Of a stretch of DNA of 64,000 nucleotides, positions 7,993 to 16,281 are shown one piece after another. The stretch is taken from positions 1,054,001-1,118,000 of the forward strand of contig NZ_OY787453.1 in assembly GCF_963678795.1 (NCBI RefSeq), given 5' to 3'. This stretch comes from an uncultured Methanoregula sp. (GTDB lineage: Archaea > Halobacteriota > Methanomicrobia > Methanomicrobiales > Methanospirillaceae). The position numbers were made by a program, and so were the translations under genes. Within the stretch, counting starts at the first letter, position 1; each line of letters opens with the position of its first letter. Under the pieces are notes generated by a model. It was not told where the DNA came from. It saw only the letters and a program-made list of their open reading frames with translations, and ran no database searches.

Positions 7993-9131
7993 TCCGTTGT
8001 CCCCCGGTGCTCCTCCATCACGCCCTGGAGCACCTCACGGCCCCGGGCGAGGACGAACGCCTTCTGCTTCTCCGTCATCTGCTGCTTGTCGATGAACGAC
8101 GAAAACTCCTGCAGGTAATCGATCATGCGGATATCCTGCTGGAGCGGCACGGGGCTCTCCTCGCCTTTTGCTTTCACCCGGATTTTCAGATCAAGAAGCT
8201 GGCCGCGGACACCGGCGAGGTGCTTCATATCAATGCCCTTGCCATGCTCCCGCGAGAGACTATCCAGCGTCACCTGCGCCATGCTCCCGTCCGGCAGGCT
8301 CCTTGCCCCGACCCGGGTGATGATTTCGTCCGTGATATCGCCCGGGTGCACCCCTTCGCACGCGATTGTGCCAAGGTCTGCCATCGGGGTCTTCGGGAGT
8401 TCCAGGTGACGGACCGCATGCGATCCCGTGTCCACCACGAGCCCGCCTTTCTCGTCCTTAATCTCCCCGTAGGTGAGAAACTCGGGGGAGCCCGAGTACC
8501 AGGCATTGTCCGTGATCTGGCACTGGCGGTGGTAATGGCCGAGCGCAATGTAATCGAACTTCTCCGAAAGGATCGTGCCGTCCAGCTCGTGCTCGGCAAC
8601 CGTTGCGAGCCGCTTGTCCTTGATCGCCGTTGCGAGCCCGTGGGTCACGAGCACGTTGTGGTGAGTGGGCGAGAGTTCCACAGCGTCGTAGGCCGTGCGG
8701 TAATCTTCGGGCCTCAGCATGTTCGGGATAAGGTGGAACATGGTGTCCCCGATCTCCACCTTCTCGTACTGGAACCGGAATGCGGCGGTCACATCTGCCT
8801 TGTGGTATTTCAGGATCTCGTACGGCGAGGTTGTGTACCGGGTCTTGACCATGCTGTGGTTGCCGGCGATTATCACGAGAGGGATTCCTGCTGTGTGCAG
8901 TCGTTCGAGAGCTTCTAAAACGGTGGTGTAGGCTTTTGTTTTGGGTTTGACGGTATCGAAGAGATCGCCGGCGTGGACTACGCAGTCCGGCTTCTGGTTG
9001 ATGATATCGTTTATTCCTCTGAGGAAATTGTCGTAGATCTGCTTCTCCCGCAGGTTCATTCCACTCTCGGGATCGAGCCGGTTGAATGCCGAGAGGCCGA
9101 GGTGGGTGTCGGCGATGTGGATTAGTTTCAT
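7989..9131 (-). CDS. mre11: DNA double-strand break repair nuclease Mre11
   Basis: A calcineurin-like phosphoesterase that cuts DNA ends together with Rad50. The metal-binding motifs are in the family order: D8 and H10 (IADTHLG), D55 region (HAGDLFD), GNH near residue 92 (IIAGNHSM), a THG and a GHYH. The 380-residue length fits archaeal Mre11. It is the first gene of the minus-strand operon mre11, linking ORF, rad50, zinc-ribbon protein. No clear ribosome binding site precedes the ATG, so a leaderless transcript is possible. Confidence 0.97.
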   Translation of the reverse strand: MKLIHIADTHLGLSAFNRLDPESGMNLREKQIYDNFLRGINDIINQKPDCVVHAGDLFDTVKPKTKAYTTVLEALERLHTAGIPLVIIAGNHSMVKTRYTTSPYEILKYHKADVTAAFRFQYEKVEIGDTMFHLIPNMLRPEDYRTAYDAVELSPTHHNVLVTHGLATAIKDKRLATVAEHELDGTILSEKFDYIALGHYHRQCQITDNAWYSGSPEFLTYGEIKDEKGGLVVDTGSHAVRHLELPKTPMADLGTIACEGVHPGDITDEIITRVGARSLPDGSMAQVTLDSLSREHGKGIDMKHLAGVRGQLLDLKIRVKAKGEESPVPLQQDIRMIDYLQEFSSFIDKQQMTEKQKAFVLARGREVLQGVMEEHRGTTE

Positions 9132-9249
9132 CTATGATTTCATATTGGGGTTTGCCGGGATATAAGGGGTACGGGGATGGGGGGGAGGGTGAAGAAAGGA
9201 TGCTATGCGAGCGTGATGATAAGGATGTATGCCGGGTGACGGGAATGGT

Positions 9250-9672
9250 TTACGGGATTTTTTCAATGAGATCTTCGATCTTACGGAGCAGGACACCTGC
9301 ATGAGTCATCGCGGATCTGGCCTCCGTCTCCGAAATGGAACCGGCCGTATCATAAACCGAGCTGTGACGCTTGCGTCGCATACGGTCGAAGATGATTGCG
9401 TCCTCCTTGTCAAGAAACAGGTCCGCGAATTTCACCACGGAGATATGCTGGTTGGCACCGTCCGGGCGGTACCCTTTCGAAAACATCAGTGCCCGCCCTG
9501 CCTGGAGAACCGCATTATATGCTATGGTGTATGCCCAGTCCTGGTCCGTGGGAATGATCGTGCCGGCTGTCTTCAGGTCACGGTGGGCATGTGCCAGGGC
9601 ATCCTCCACTTTTTTCCTGTCATACGGGAGCTTTTTTATCAGGCCTTCCCGTTCGAGATCTTCAATCATCAC
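9250..9672 (-). CDS. HEPN-domain protein, probable RNase toxin
   Basis: A 140-residue all-helical HEPN protein. The RMRRKRHSSVYD stretch (R97 to Y107) carries the R-x(5)-H pair expected at the active site of HEPN ribonucleases, plus a downstream Tyr that in related HepT toxins is the target of AMP transfer by the partner. It overlaps the end of the upstream nucleotidyltransferase gene by 11 bases, the usual antitoxin-first order of HEPN-MNT pairs. The toxin role is inferred from the family. A second ATG at codon 2 is an equally good start. Confidence 0.82.
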   Translation of the reverse strand: MMIEDLEREGLIKKLPYDRKKVEDALAHAHRDLKTAGTIIPTDQDWAYTIAYNAVLQAGRALMFSKGYRPDGANQHISVVKFADLFLDKEDAIIFDRMRRKRHSSVYDTAGSISETEARSAMTHAGVLLRKIEDLIEKIP

Positions 9673-10225
9673 AGGTTCCTCTGATCAGGATTTTTGCTTC
9701 TGACAATACATTCTTTACGAATGGATCCCGGTTCTTTTTTCGCATTTTCAGTTCCGATAAGGTCATGAGAGTATAATTGATCTCCCGGCCGGCTGCTTGC
9801 TCGCAGGAATGGATAACCGGGATGATACGGTCCTCGTCCACGTCTCCTACAATGAAAAGGTCGATGTCGCTTTTTGCCCCGGCAGTCCCCTTTGCATAGG
9901 ATCCGTAGATGAACATGCACGTGATCTTCTCTTCCGAAAGAGCTTCTTTTATCAGGCCGGCAATCCCTTCGGTTTTCAGCACGATCTTCTGGAGATCGGC
10001 ATAGAGGAAATGGCCGGTACTGACCGTGTAGTACTGCAGGTTTCCTTTCTTCTGCCCGGTGATGAGGCCGAAGGATTCGAGGTTTGCGAGTTCCCGGCGC
10101 ACTGCGTTGATGTTATCGCCGGTTGTTCTGACAATCTCGCGGATATAGAACTCGCTTCCCGGGTTGAGAAGGAAGAGCGTGAGGAGTTTCACCCGGGTTT
10201 TTGATGAGATGAGCGCTTCCAGCAT
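9662..10225 (-). CDS. wHTH-MNT nucleotidyltransferase antitoxin
   Basis: The first 70 residues form a winged helix-turn-helix (YIREIVRTTG, AVRRELANLESFGLI). The second half is a minimal nucleotidyltransferase with GS at 108-109 and the metal-binding pair D120 and D122 (GSYAKGTAGAKSDID). In related pairs the MNT subunit adds nucleotides to the HEPN toxin and silences it. The fused DNA-binding domain suggests that it also represses its own promoter; the palindrome at 10226-10242 directly abuts its start codon and is the obvious target. Confidence 0.88.
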   Translation of the reverse strand: MLEALISSKTRVKLLTLFLLNPGSEFYIREIVRTTGDNINAVRRELANLESFGLITGQKKGNLQYYTVSTGHFLYADLQKIVLKTEGIAGLIKEALSEEKITCMFIYGSYAKGTAGAKSDIDLFIVGDVDEDRIIPVIHSCEQAAGREINYTLMTLSELKMRKKNRDPFVKNVLSEAKILIRGTCDD

Positions 10226-10264
10226 GAATACATAATGTATTCAATTGAGTAAAAAATGTATTCA
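10226..10264 (-). promoter_or_regulatory. Operator of the HEPN-MNT operon
   Basis: GAATACA-TAA-TGTATTC (10226-10242) is an inverted repeat with 7-base arms touching the antitoxin ATG. The right half, ATGTATTCA (10235-10243), is repeated directly at 10256-10264, two DNA turns away. The spacing fits binding by a dimeric winged-helix repressor over the promoter, consistent with autoregulation. Confidence 0.6.
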
Positions 10265-10690
10265 TTTTTTCCGCCCGGGACATGGTGCTTATGAGTGGAT
10301 TCACGCCGATCCGAGCCGGTCGGGGGCTCCGGGCCCCGATAGTCCCGGGTCCAGAACCTGACTGTGTCGAAGAGGTCGCCCGCGTGGAAAGGGGAACCGG
10401 GTTTTTCTTTGTATGCTATTTTTTTATCGCCCTGATGAAATTATCGGGCGGCTGCTTTTTGTTTCGGCTTATTTGTGCTTGGGCGGGTCGGTGAGGGTTG
10501 TGGCGAGGTTTTGATGCCATAAACCTTGAGTTGAAACAGCCTGTCCACGTCTCCTTATTTTGAGGGTAATTGGAGGTTGGGGTTGAAATGTGGTGGAGGG
10601 GGAAGGAATACTCTCTATAAAAAAGGAGTAATCGTCATCGCCAGCCGGATCATTTGGGGTGGGAAAGTCCATTCTTATCTATTCAGTTCC
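10265..10690. other. Intergenic stretch, no gene seen
   Basis: Reading frames here are short and lack family motifs or good start sites. The stretch holds G- and C-rich text followed by an AT-richer part, and leads into repeat copy A1. I found no RNA gene in it. Confidence 0.5.
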
Positions 10691-11025
10691 CGGCATTTCA
10701 TACCCTGGCACCGGCACATCATTCCCCCATGCCCAAAAAAGCCCGTAAGGGGCTCCGTTTCCGTTCCTGGTATTCCCGACCCCTGCGGTGGACAGCAAAT
10801 CGGGCCCGGATTTGTTTCGTGTGGAGAAATCGCTTGTAACGTGGATATTTTGCCAAAATATGTCTGAAATGCGCCTCGTAGAATGGCCCTTAATGGTGTT
10901 CCAGTCGACCCGGTTTTTGCCCCGTATTTTCCCCAACCGGCACCCGGAACAGCCAATAGAACGCGGATATAAAGGTCATATATTTTGACAGAAATATCAA
11001 AAACCGGAGAAATCGCCCGGAATGA
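10691..11025 (+). repeat. Dispersed repeat family A, copy A1
   Basis: About 330 bp that recur at 20281-20582, 23535-23872 and 37272-37562 in the same orientation. Conserved blocks are a small hairpin (AGCCC / GGGCT with variable loop; here AGCCC-GTAA-GGGGCT), CGGTGGACAGCAA, GGGCCCGGATT, CTCGTAGAATGGCCC, TTTTCCCCAACCGGCA and an AT-rich end (GGTCATATATTTTGACAGAA). It lies between the HEPN-MNT pair and the nuclease gene. Confidence 0.85.
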
Positions 11026-11114
11026 GCAGATACCCCATGGGCGATCCCGGTAATATGGGCCGCACGGTTCAGTTAAACCCTGCATTACCCCGCGTCGCGC
11101 TTTGCTTCCCCCAC

Positions 11115-11978
11115 TCATCCACTCCCGAGTTTGGCATCCGGACAAACCTCCGCAAACTTACAACTCAGGCACTCCCTTTGCGAAGGCCGGGCCGGGAAGT
11201 CCCCGTATTCATACGAAGCATTCATCGCCGCGTATTCCCTGGGGATCATCACTTGGATCTCGTGTAACTGCTCCCCAAAGAACCGGTAGGGCTTTGTTGC
11301 GCCGGTCTTTAAAAAGACGAGCTCGGTACTGATCTCATCGGCACTCATCTTGTAATACTCCTGTGCCCAGAGCACATAGGTCGCCATCTGGAGTTCCGTC
11401 TCGTACTCGTCATCGTCACGGCCGGTCTTCCAGTCGGTGAGAACGAGCGTGCTGTCCGGCATCTTCCCAACAAAGTCCACCTTGACTGTTATCCCGACAT
11501 CCCCGATGGGGAAATGATCGAACTGCTCGTGCCGGAGGCATCCCCGGGTCTTGTAGTCCGGCCACTTCCCGAAGAACGTCTGGAGGCAGGTCTTCCCGTT
11601 CTCATCGATGGAGGAAAAGAACGAAGAGGGGATCTTCTCGCCATTGTGGTACTCGGTGAAGGTCTCGCCGCCGATATCCTTGTAGAGCGATACTTTCTTC
11701 GAGAAGGCTTTCATCGCCTCGTTCAGGTCCATGGGCTTGTTCTCGCAATGGAGCTGGATCTGCTGGTCGATGATGTCGTGGATAAGCTGGCCCTGGACAA
11801 CGAATTTGGACGTGAAATTTTTAAGCCACCGGATTTTTTCCGGGTTGACGACTGCTGCTGATTTGACGTACGGGGCAATGTATTCGAAATAATACTGGCG
11901 CTGGCACCGGTTCCAGACCCGGTGTTTGGTGAAGGACCAGGTATTGATGGTGAAGAAGAAGGGATCCAGATCGGCCAT
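11115..11978 (-). CDS. PD-(D/E)xK nuclease, Cas4/RecB-like, with Fe-S cysteines
   Basis: A 287-residue single-domain nuclease. The catalytic core shows H67 (GQLIHD), D168 (VKVDFVG) and the D182-x-K184 pair (LTDWKTG), followed by the Q-x3-Y helix (ELQMATYVLW), as in the RecB/Cas4 nuclease family. Four cysteines (C25 in WNRCQRQYYF; C270, C273 and C279 near the C-terminus) have the spacing that holds a 4Fe-4S cluster in Cas4 and AddB. No cas1, cas2 or CRISPR array is in the window, so a Cas4 role in spacer uptake is not supported. It lies between repeat copies A1 and A2, next to other nuclease genes, so defence or repair is plausible. Confidence 0.85.
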   Translation of the reverse strand: MADLDPFFFTINTWSFTKHRVWNRCQRQYYFEYIAPYVKSAAVVNPEKIRWLKNFTSKFVVQGQLIHDIIDQQIQLHCENKPMDLNEAMKAFSKKVSLYKDIGGETFTEYHNGEKIPSSFFSSIDENGKTCLQTFFGKWPDYKTRGCLRHEQFDHFPIGDVGITVKVDFVGKMPDSTLVLTDWKTGRDDDEYETELQMATYVLWAQEYYKMSADEISTELVFLKTGATKPYRFFGEQLHEIQVMIPREYAAMNASYEYGDFPARPSQRECLSCKFAEVCPDAKLGSG

Positions 11979-12440
11979 ATCTTTCAGTCGGGGTGTGTCA
12001 CGAAATAATTTCCGGTTTCACTTTATAGAAAAACAATTCAATTTCTCGAAGATTGCCCACCTACTATAGTAATCCGACTATCTGGAATTATATCTTCTTA
12101 CATATTGTCCGGGGTCTTTCTGGTTTTCAACCAACAATTTTATGCTATGGCAAGTATATTTCAGATTATGGCAACAAAACGGATTCACAATCCGAAAACG
12201 CATACTGATATGCATATTGCTGAAAGATCCTCGAAGAATTACACCAAGGGACAAATTACGGGAAAATACAAAAATAAAAAGAGCTCGTAGCTCGAATTCC
12301 AAGAACCAGAATATTCCTTATCCCTGTGTAGTTGATTCTTTTCATCAAGATTTAGCAGTCAATTTAGATGACATTCTGAAAAAATATTTCCTCCAAAATA
12401 AAATCACAATCTTTTTCGTCACCCTCAATAATCCCTCAGT
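11979..12440. other. AT-rich divergent intergenic region
   Basis: The 462 bases between the divergent Cas4-like and Mrr-like nuclease genes are clearly richer in A and T than their surroundings and should hold both promoters (for example TATAGAAAAA near 12026 and TATATCTTC near 12088). An open frame of 100 codons at 12142-12444 has no family features and I do not accept it. The base composition suggests imported DNA. Confidence 0.5.
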
Positions 12441-14060
12441 ATGAAATTCTGCCCGGAATGCGGTGCCAAGCAGGAGGGCTCACCGAAATTCTGTCCGGAG
12501 TGCGGAACAAAATTTTCCCAATTTCCTGAATCCCCTGAAGTACTCCGGCCCACTCCATCTTCTTCCGAATCTGTATCACTGATCCATTCGCCAACCCCGC
12601 AACCAGCAATCAATAGTCACGAGCTGGGATTACGGCTCGAAGAAGTCGTCGAATCGATCTACAAAGCCGACGGATATGCAACCCAGAGACGTCAGCACAT
12701 GAAGGGCGTGGTCCGTGGGTATAACAACGAGATTGATATCCTGGCGACCCGGGGAAACGAGAAGATTGCCATCGAATGCAAGAACTTCAAGAGCCCGGTT
12801 GGGATCTCGCAGGTCCGGGATTTTTCAGTAAAGATTCAGGATCTCGGCCCGGGGTGGAGGGGTGTCTTTGTCGGGTACAGTGACTTTACGGAAGATGCGT
12901 CACAGTTCTCCGAAAGCAGGAATATTGAGACACTTGACCGTGATGAAGTCAAGGAGAAATGGTTCGCGCTTTCTGTCGGGCGGTCGGGAAAACGGGGTGA
13001 AAAAATCTCCATCGAATATGGACTCCCGGTGAACACCGGTTTTATCCCGGCAACACAGCTCGATCTTGTCAACGCGGAAAAAGTCGTGGTTTCTGATGTA
13101 AAGCTGATCTTTCACCCTTATATCCGCTACCCGTATCATTTCAAGAAAGTTTTCCTTGACCCGGTGAAGGGAAAACATACTTTTGACGACCGGGGAACGG
13201 TTGTTATCGATCTCCTTGACAATGAGATCCTTAACTCTCATGATATGGGGAGTGTCAGCGGGATAGCCCAGACCCTGACCCAGACGTTTACCGCAAAAGG
13301 AAGACAGGAAAACACCCGGAGAAAACTTATCCTGCACGAGGTCCTCGACAATATTCCCTTAAGCGAGATCACAATGAAAATCGGCCAAGATTATCAGGTC
13401 ACAAAACTTGCGGTCAACTATTCGAAGCGTGACGTAAACCGGATCGCTCTCGGATACATCATCGATAAAAATTCCCGGCGGGTTACCTACTCTCTCGATT
13501 CGGGATCAATGTTTTCTGAAACCCGGGATATCGATTTTATTCCGGAGAAAAAGGATATCGCACTTGATACCGGGGAAGTTGTCTATGTCCCGAAGTGGCA
13601 GATATATTTCAACGCGTTCGGTATGGTATACATCCGCGAGGTTCTTGCATGCTCGGGCAAAAAACTGGAAGATACAATCGCCTATTGCCCCAACCATTTC
13701 AAGGTGGGTGTCCTTGCAGTCCATCAGAAAAATTCCGCAGTCTGTGAAAAATGCGGATCAGCTTTTTGCGATGCACATATCCGGCAATGTGCAGTATGTA
13801 AAATCCAGATCTGCGAGAATCATTCTGTGATCTGCAATTCGTGCAAAAAGGTGTTCTGCGAGGAACATATCTCCAAGATATGTGGGATCTGTAGTGAAAA
13901 GGTGTGCGATGATTGTACGCATATCTGTAAAATCTGCGAGAAAGTGGTTGGCAAAGATCACATGGTGAAGTGCGATGTCTGTGGATCTGTTGTTTGTTCT
14001 AACTGTGTGACGATTTCCGGGTTGATCAAGAAGAAGGTGACCTGTAAAAAGTGCAAATGA
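12441..14060 (+). CDS. Mrr-like restriction endonuclease with zinc fingers at both ends (539 aa)
   Basis: Three parts are visible. Residues 1-25 form a zinc ribbon (C4, C7, C18, C21). Residues 60-175 form an Mrr/REase-type PD-(D/E)xK domain with D99 and E112-x-K114 (EIDILATRG, AIECKNFKSP). After a beta-rich middle (about 190-420), residues 425-539 contain a run of CxxC and CxxH motifs resembling repeated B-box or zinc-ribbon units. Mrr domains cut DNA, often methylated DNA; the zinc modules may recognise DNA or a partner. The NERD-domain gene follows after 37 bases. The arrangement of flanking zinc modules is unusual to me. A DNA-cutting defence role is inference. Confidence 0.85.
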   Translation: MKFCPECGAKQEGSPKFCPECGTKFSQFPESPEVLRPTPSSSESVSLIHSPTPQPAINSHELGLRLEEVVESIYKADGYATQRRQHMKGVVRGYNNEIDILATRGNEKIAIECKNFKSPVGISQVRDFSVKIQDLGPGWRGVFVGYSDFTEDASQFSESRNIETLDRDEVKEKWFALSVGRSGKRGEKISIEYGLPVNTGFIPATQLDLVNAEKVVVSDVKLIFHPYIRYPYHFKKVFLDPVKGKHTFDDRGTVVIDLLDNEILNSHDMGSVSGIAQTLTQTFTAKGRQENTRRKLILHEVLDNIPLSEITMKIGQDYQVTKLAVNYSKRDVNRIALGYIIDKNSRRVTYSLDSGSMFSETRDIDFIPEKKDIALDTGEVVYVPKWQIYFNAFGMVYIREVLACSGKKLEDTIAYCPNHFKVGVLAVHQKNSAVCEKCGSAFCDAHIRQCAVCKIQICENHSVICNSCKKVFCEEHISKICGICSEKVCDDCTHICKICEKVVGKDHMVKCDVCGSVVCSNCVTISGLIKKKVTCKKCK

Positions 14061-14097
14061 GAACCGTGCACTTATCAGATTAATTCAGGCAAAAATC

Positions 14098-15093
14098 ATG
14101 GCTCGCATCCATCGCATATCAGGGAGTACAAACTATCTGATTAACGGGATGCGAACTATGCGGGGAAAGAAGCTCGCGACTCTGGAAGAGATCCAGTACT
14201 TCTATGTCCATCACGATGAGATCCTTAAAGAAACCCCGGCAATCGTTGCCAGGGAACAGGAAGAAATCATTTTCAACCTCACAAATGATGAGTCAAGATT
14301 AACTTTTCATTTACAGGAAGTGATTATTCAAAAGACTGCTGAAGTAGATACCGGCATTCGCGAACTAAATCAGAAGAGTTCCTCTGAAATGGGTTTTATC
14401 ACACGGGTGAGTTTCCGGTTGCGGTACTGGATTGCCGTTGCGTTGAGGGATCATCATATTCATAGTCCCTGTTCCGGGCTCTCCCGCGAATTATCTGCCG
14501 TCAGCAACCGGAAAAATCATCACATCAATAACAAACAATCTCTTATCTGCCAGGAGTGTCTCAACATAACACGCTCGTATGAGTTCCTGAAAGCAAACGA
14601 ATCTTTTCTTATCGGTGCAGAAGCGGAAGAAGAAGTAATCCGTGTTCTTTCACATCTGCCGGACGATTTCCATGTGCTGAATGATGTCAACCTCCGGTTC
14701 CACCGAGCTATCTACTGGAGAAAAAAGAACGAGTATATCAGAACGTGTCAGATCGATCACATTGTTGCAGGCCCCACCGGAATTTTTCTGTTGGAAACGA
14801 AGAACTGGAAGACATCCGATCTTGAACAGAAATCCGGTAAAATCCTTCATCAGGTAAAGCGAGCGAACCTGGCATTGTGGTATTACACCAAGGATTATTA
14901 TTTTGGAAAATCGGACCGACCAAAAATTCACGGGGTTGTTGTATCCATGCGAGGATCGAAACGATGCCGGAATCTTGATCAATACACTGACGTAATCTCA
15001 CCGAACGAGATATCCAACTATGTCCTGAATCGCCCGGAAATTTTGTCAGAAGAGTCCATCAATAAATTTGTTAAAATTATTTCCCGTGACTGA
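14098..15093 (+). CDS. NERD nuclease-domain protein (331 aa)
   Basis: The C-terminal half (about 172-300) is a NERD domain: GAEAEEEVIRVL, then D220 (CQIDHIVAG) and E233-x-K235 (LLETKNWK), the residues of a PD-(D/E)xK-like nuclease site. The N-terminal half is unassigned, with a hydrophobic helix near 108-117 and a possible CxxC (C151, C154). It directly follows the Mrr-like gene and is probably in the same transcript. NERD proteins often lie with helicases or mobile and defence genes; no helicase is present here. Confidence 0.82.
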   Translation: MARIHRISGSTNYLINGMRTMRGKKLATLEEIQYFYVHHDEILKETPAIVAREQEEIIFNLTNDESRLTFHLQEVIIQKTAEVDTGIRELNQKSSSEMGFITRVSFRLRYWIAVALRDHHIHSPCSGLSRELSAVSNRKNHHINNKQSLICQECLNITRSYEFLKANESFLIGAEAEEEVIRVLSHLPDDFHVLNDVNLRFHRAIYWRKKNEYIRTCQIDHIVAGPTGIFLLETKNWKTSDLEQKSGKILHQVKRANLALWYYTKDYYFGKSDRPKIHGVVVSMRGSKRCRNLDQYTDVISPNEISNYVLNRPEILSEESINKFVKIISRD

Positions 15094-15361
15094 TGAGGAT
15101 ATGGGGATTATTCCTGATTCAACCCCGGGACACCTCTCTCGGATCGTAAGAACCAATATCCTCTAAAATCGCCCCGATCACCAATCGGAGCCTTATTTGA
15201 AAACAACTTTTTGGAGGGTCATGTTTTTTGGCGATTTACAGCGCACTGTTTTTGAAATCTGCCCGATTCATCGTTTTTTCCAGATATAACGGGCAATGCA
15301 GGCCCCAAAAAATGTCTTTTTATTGCCTTTTGGATGGGCGAACGGTAATTTATCCGGAGGG

Positions 15362-15475
15362 GAGATCGCCCGGAGAACCGGGGAGAGGGTATTCCGGAGA
15401 CCCCCAAAACAACCCTTCCTTTCATTTCAGCATATGGTTGCCAGATCCGGCCTGAGAACTACCTCCCAAAAGCGA
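15362..15475 (+). repeat. Degenerate dispersed repeat family C, copy C3
   Basis: The stretch GGAGAACCGGGGAGAGGG, CCCCCAAAACAACCCTTC, then TTTCATTTCAGCATATGG and GATCCGGCCTGAGA parallels the text after 23208 (GGAGAACCGGTGCGGAGA, CCCCCAAAACAGGCCTTC, CCATATTGG, GATCCGGGCTGAGA). The match is patchy. The rest of 15094-15673 holds no gene that I can support. Confidence 0.4.
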
Positions 15476-15673
15476 ACAATTGCGTTTTACATCGCCATGA
15501 AAAATTGTCCGTTTGACGTAAATCGCCTTTTAACGCGATTCCTGAAAAAATGTGCCGGATTGGGGGTGTTTTTTGCAACCTGTGTCGGATCCTGATCGCC
15601 CGGATAGGCATTCCGGGCTGTCCCGGTATCCCGTATTGCAGCCTGCAGCTTCGTTGCACAGCACGAAAAAAGA

Positions 15674-15787
15674 TTACCTGCCGTTGTTCCGGAACCAGAA
15701 AAGTGCCCCGCACAGGACGAGTGCCCCGAGTGCGGGTACCGCACCAGGCCCGGACCGGGTTGGCTGGGGTAGGGAGGTGACCCCCCC
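15674..15787 (-). pseudogene. Remnant of a surface-protein C-terminal anchor
   Basis: The minus strand reads 37 codons: a Pro/Gly-rich linker (LPQPTRSGPG), a hydrophobic span (AVPALGALVLCGALFWF) and a short basic end (RNNGR) before TAA. This is the layout of the C-terminal membrane anchors or sorting signals of archaeal surface-layer proteins. The upstream frame is closed by TGA at 15788-15790, so the body of the protein is gone. It overlaps the start of repeat B1. Confidence 0.4.
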
Positions 15788-15930
15788 TCAAAAGTGAGTA
15801 AGGCTCCGGTTTTTTTCTACACCGGCCGGCGCTTCCGCGTGGAGTTATCGTCAGAGCGGTATGGGGAGCGCCCCTATCTGAAATAATGCGGTCGCGGAAA
15901 ATTCCATATCAAGGAGGGTGCCCTGACCCC
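15777..15930 (+). repeat. Dispersed repeat family B, copy B1
   Basis: Shared blocks with 20938-21045 are CCCCCCTCAAA-GTG and GGCGCTT-CGCGTGGA. Shared blocks with 32140-32265 are CCGGC-CTTCGCGTGG, then ATAATGCGGTCGCGG followed by AATT and AAGG-GGGTG. All three copies are intergenic and in the same orientation. Confidence 0.6.
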
Positions 15931-16281
15931 GGGGCAACAGCGTCTGCTGAACGCTCGTGTGTCACATTGCACCCCTTTTCCGGGAACTCATACGAGAAAA
16001 ATGTACATAAAAAAGATCCCGGAATTGACCCCCAATGTGTCACAAGTGCCATACTCCATATAGGTGTCTTTCTGGAGGAACATACAGTAATGCACGTGAA
16101 TGTGGATGCAAAATAGGTCTGCTGTACATTTGACAAATTTCGATCGAAATGTATTGCGGTGTATATGTGGAATTTTTAAACACCCGCGATACAAATTCCG
16201 AACCCGGACGATCTGCTCCAGATCAATTTAATAAACCTCATTATATTCCGGGCCCTTCCTTTGGTTCATGGAGTAAATGCC

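Noticed and set aside
10675..11145. 156-codon minus-strand frame across repeat A1; a similar peptide appears in copy A4 (37157-37501)
   Set aside because: Similarity between the two peptides follows from DNA similarity of the repeat; the frame is broken in A3 and shifted relative to gene borders. Probably not a protein, though databases may list it as one.
11115..11978. Cas4 of a CRISPR-Cas locus
   Set aside because: The Fe-S/PD-(D/E)xK plan fits, but no cas1, cas2, other cas gene or array lies in the window.
12142..12444. 100-codon frame before the Mrr-like gene
   Set aside because: Lies in an AT-rich promoter region and lacks coding character; it overlaps the next start.
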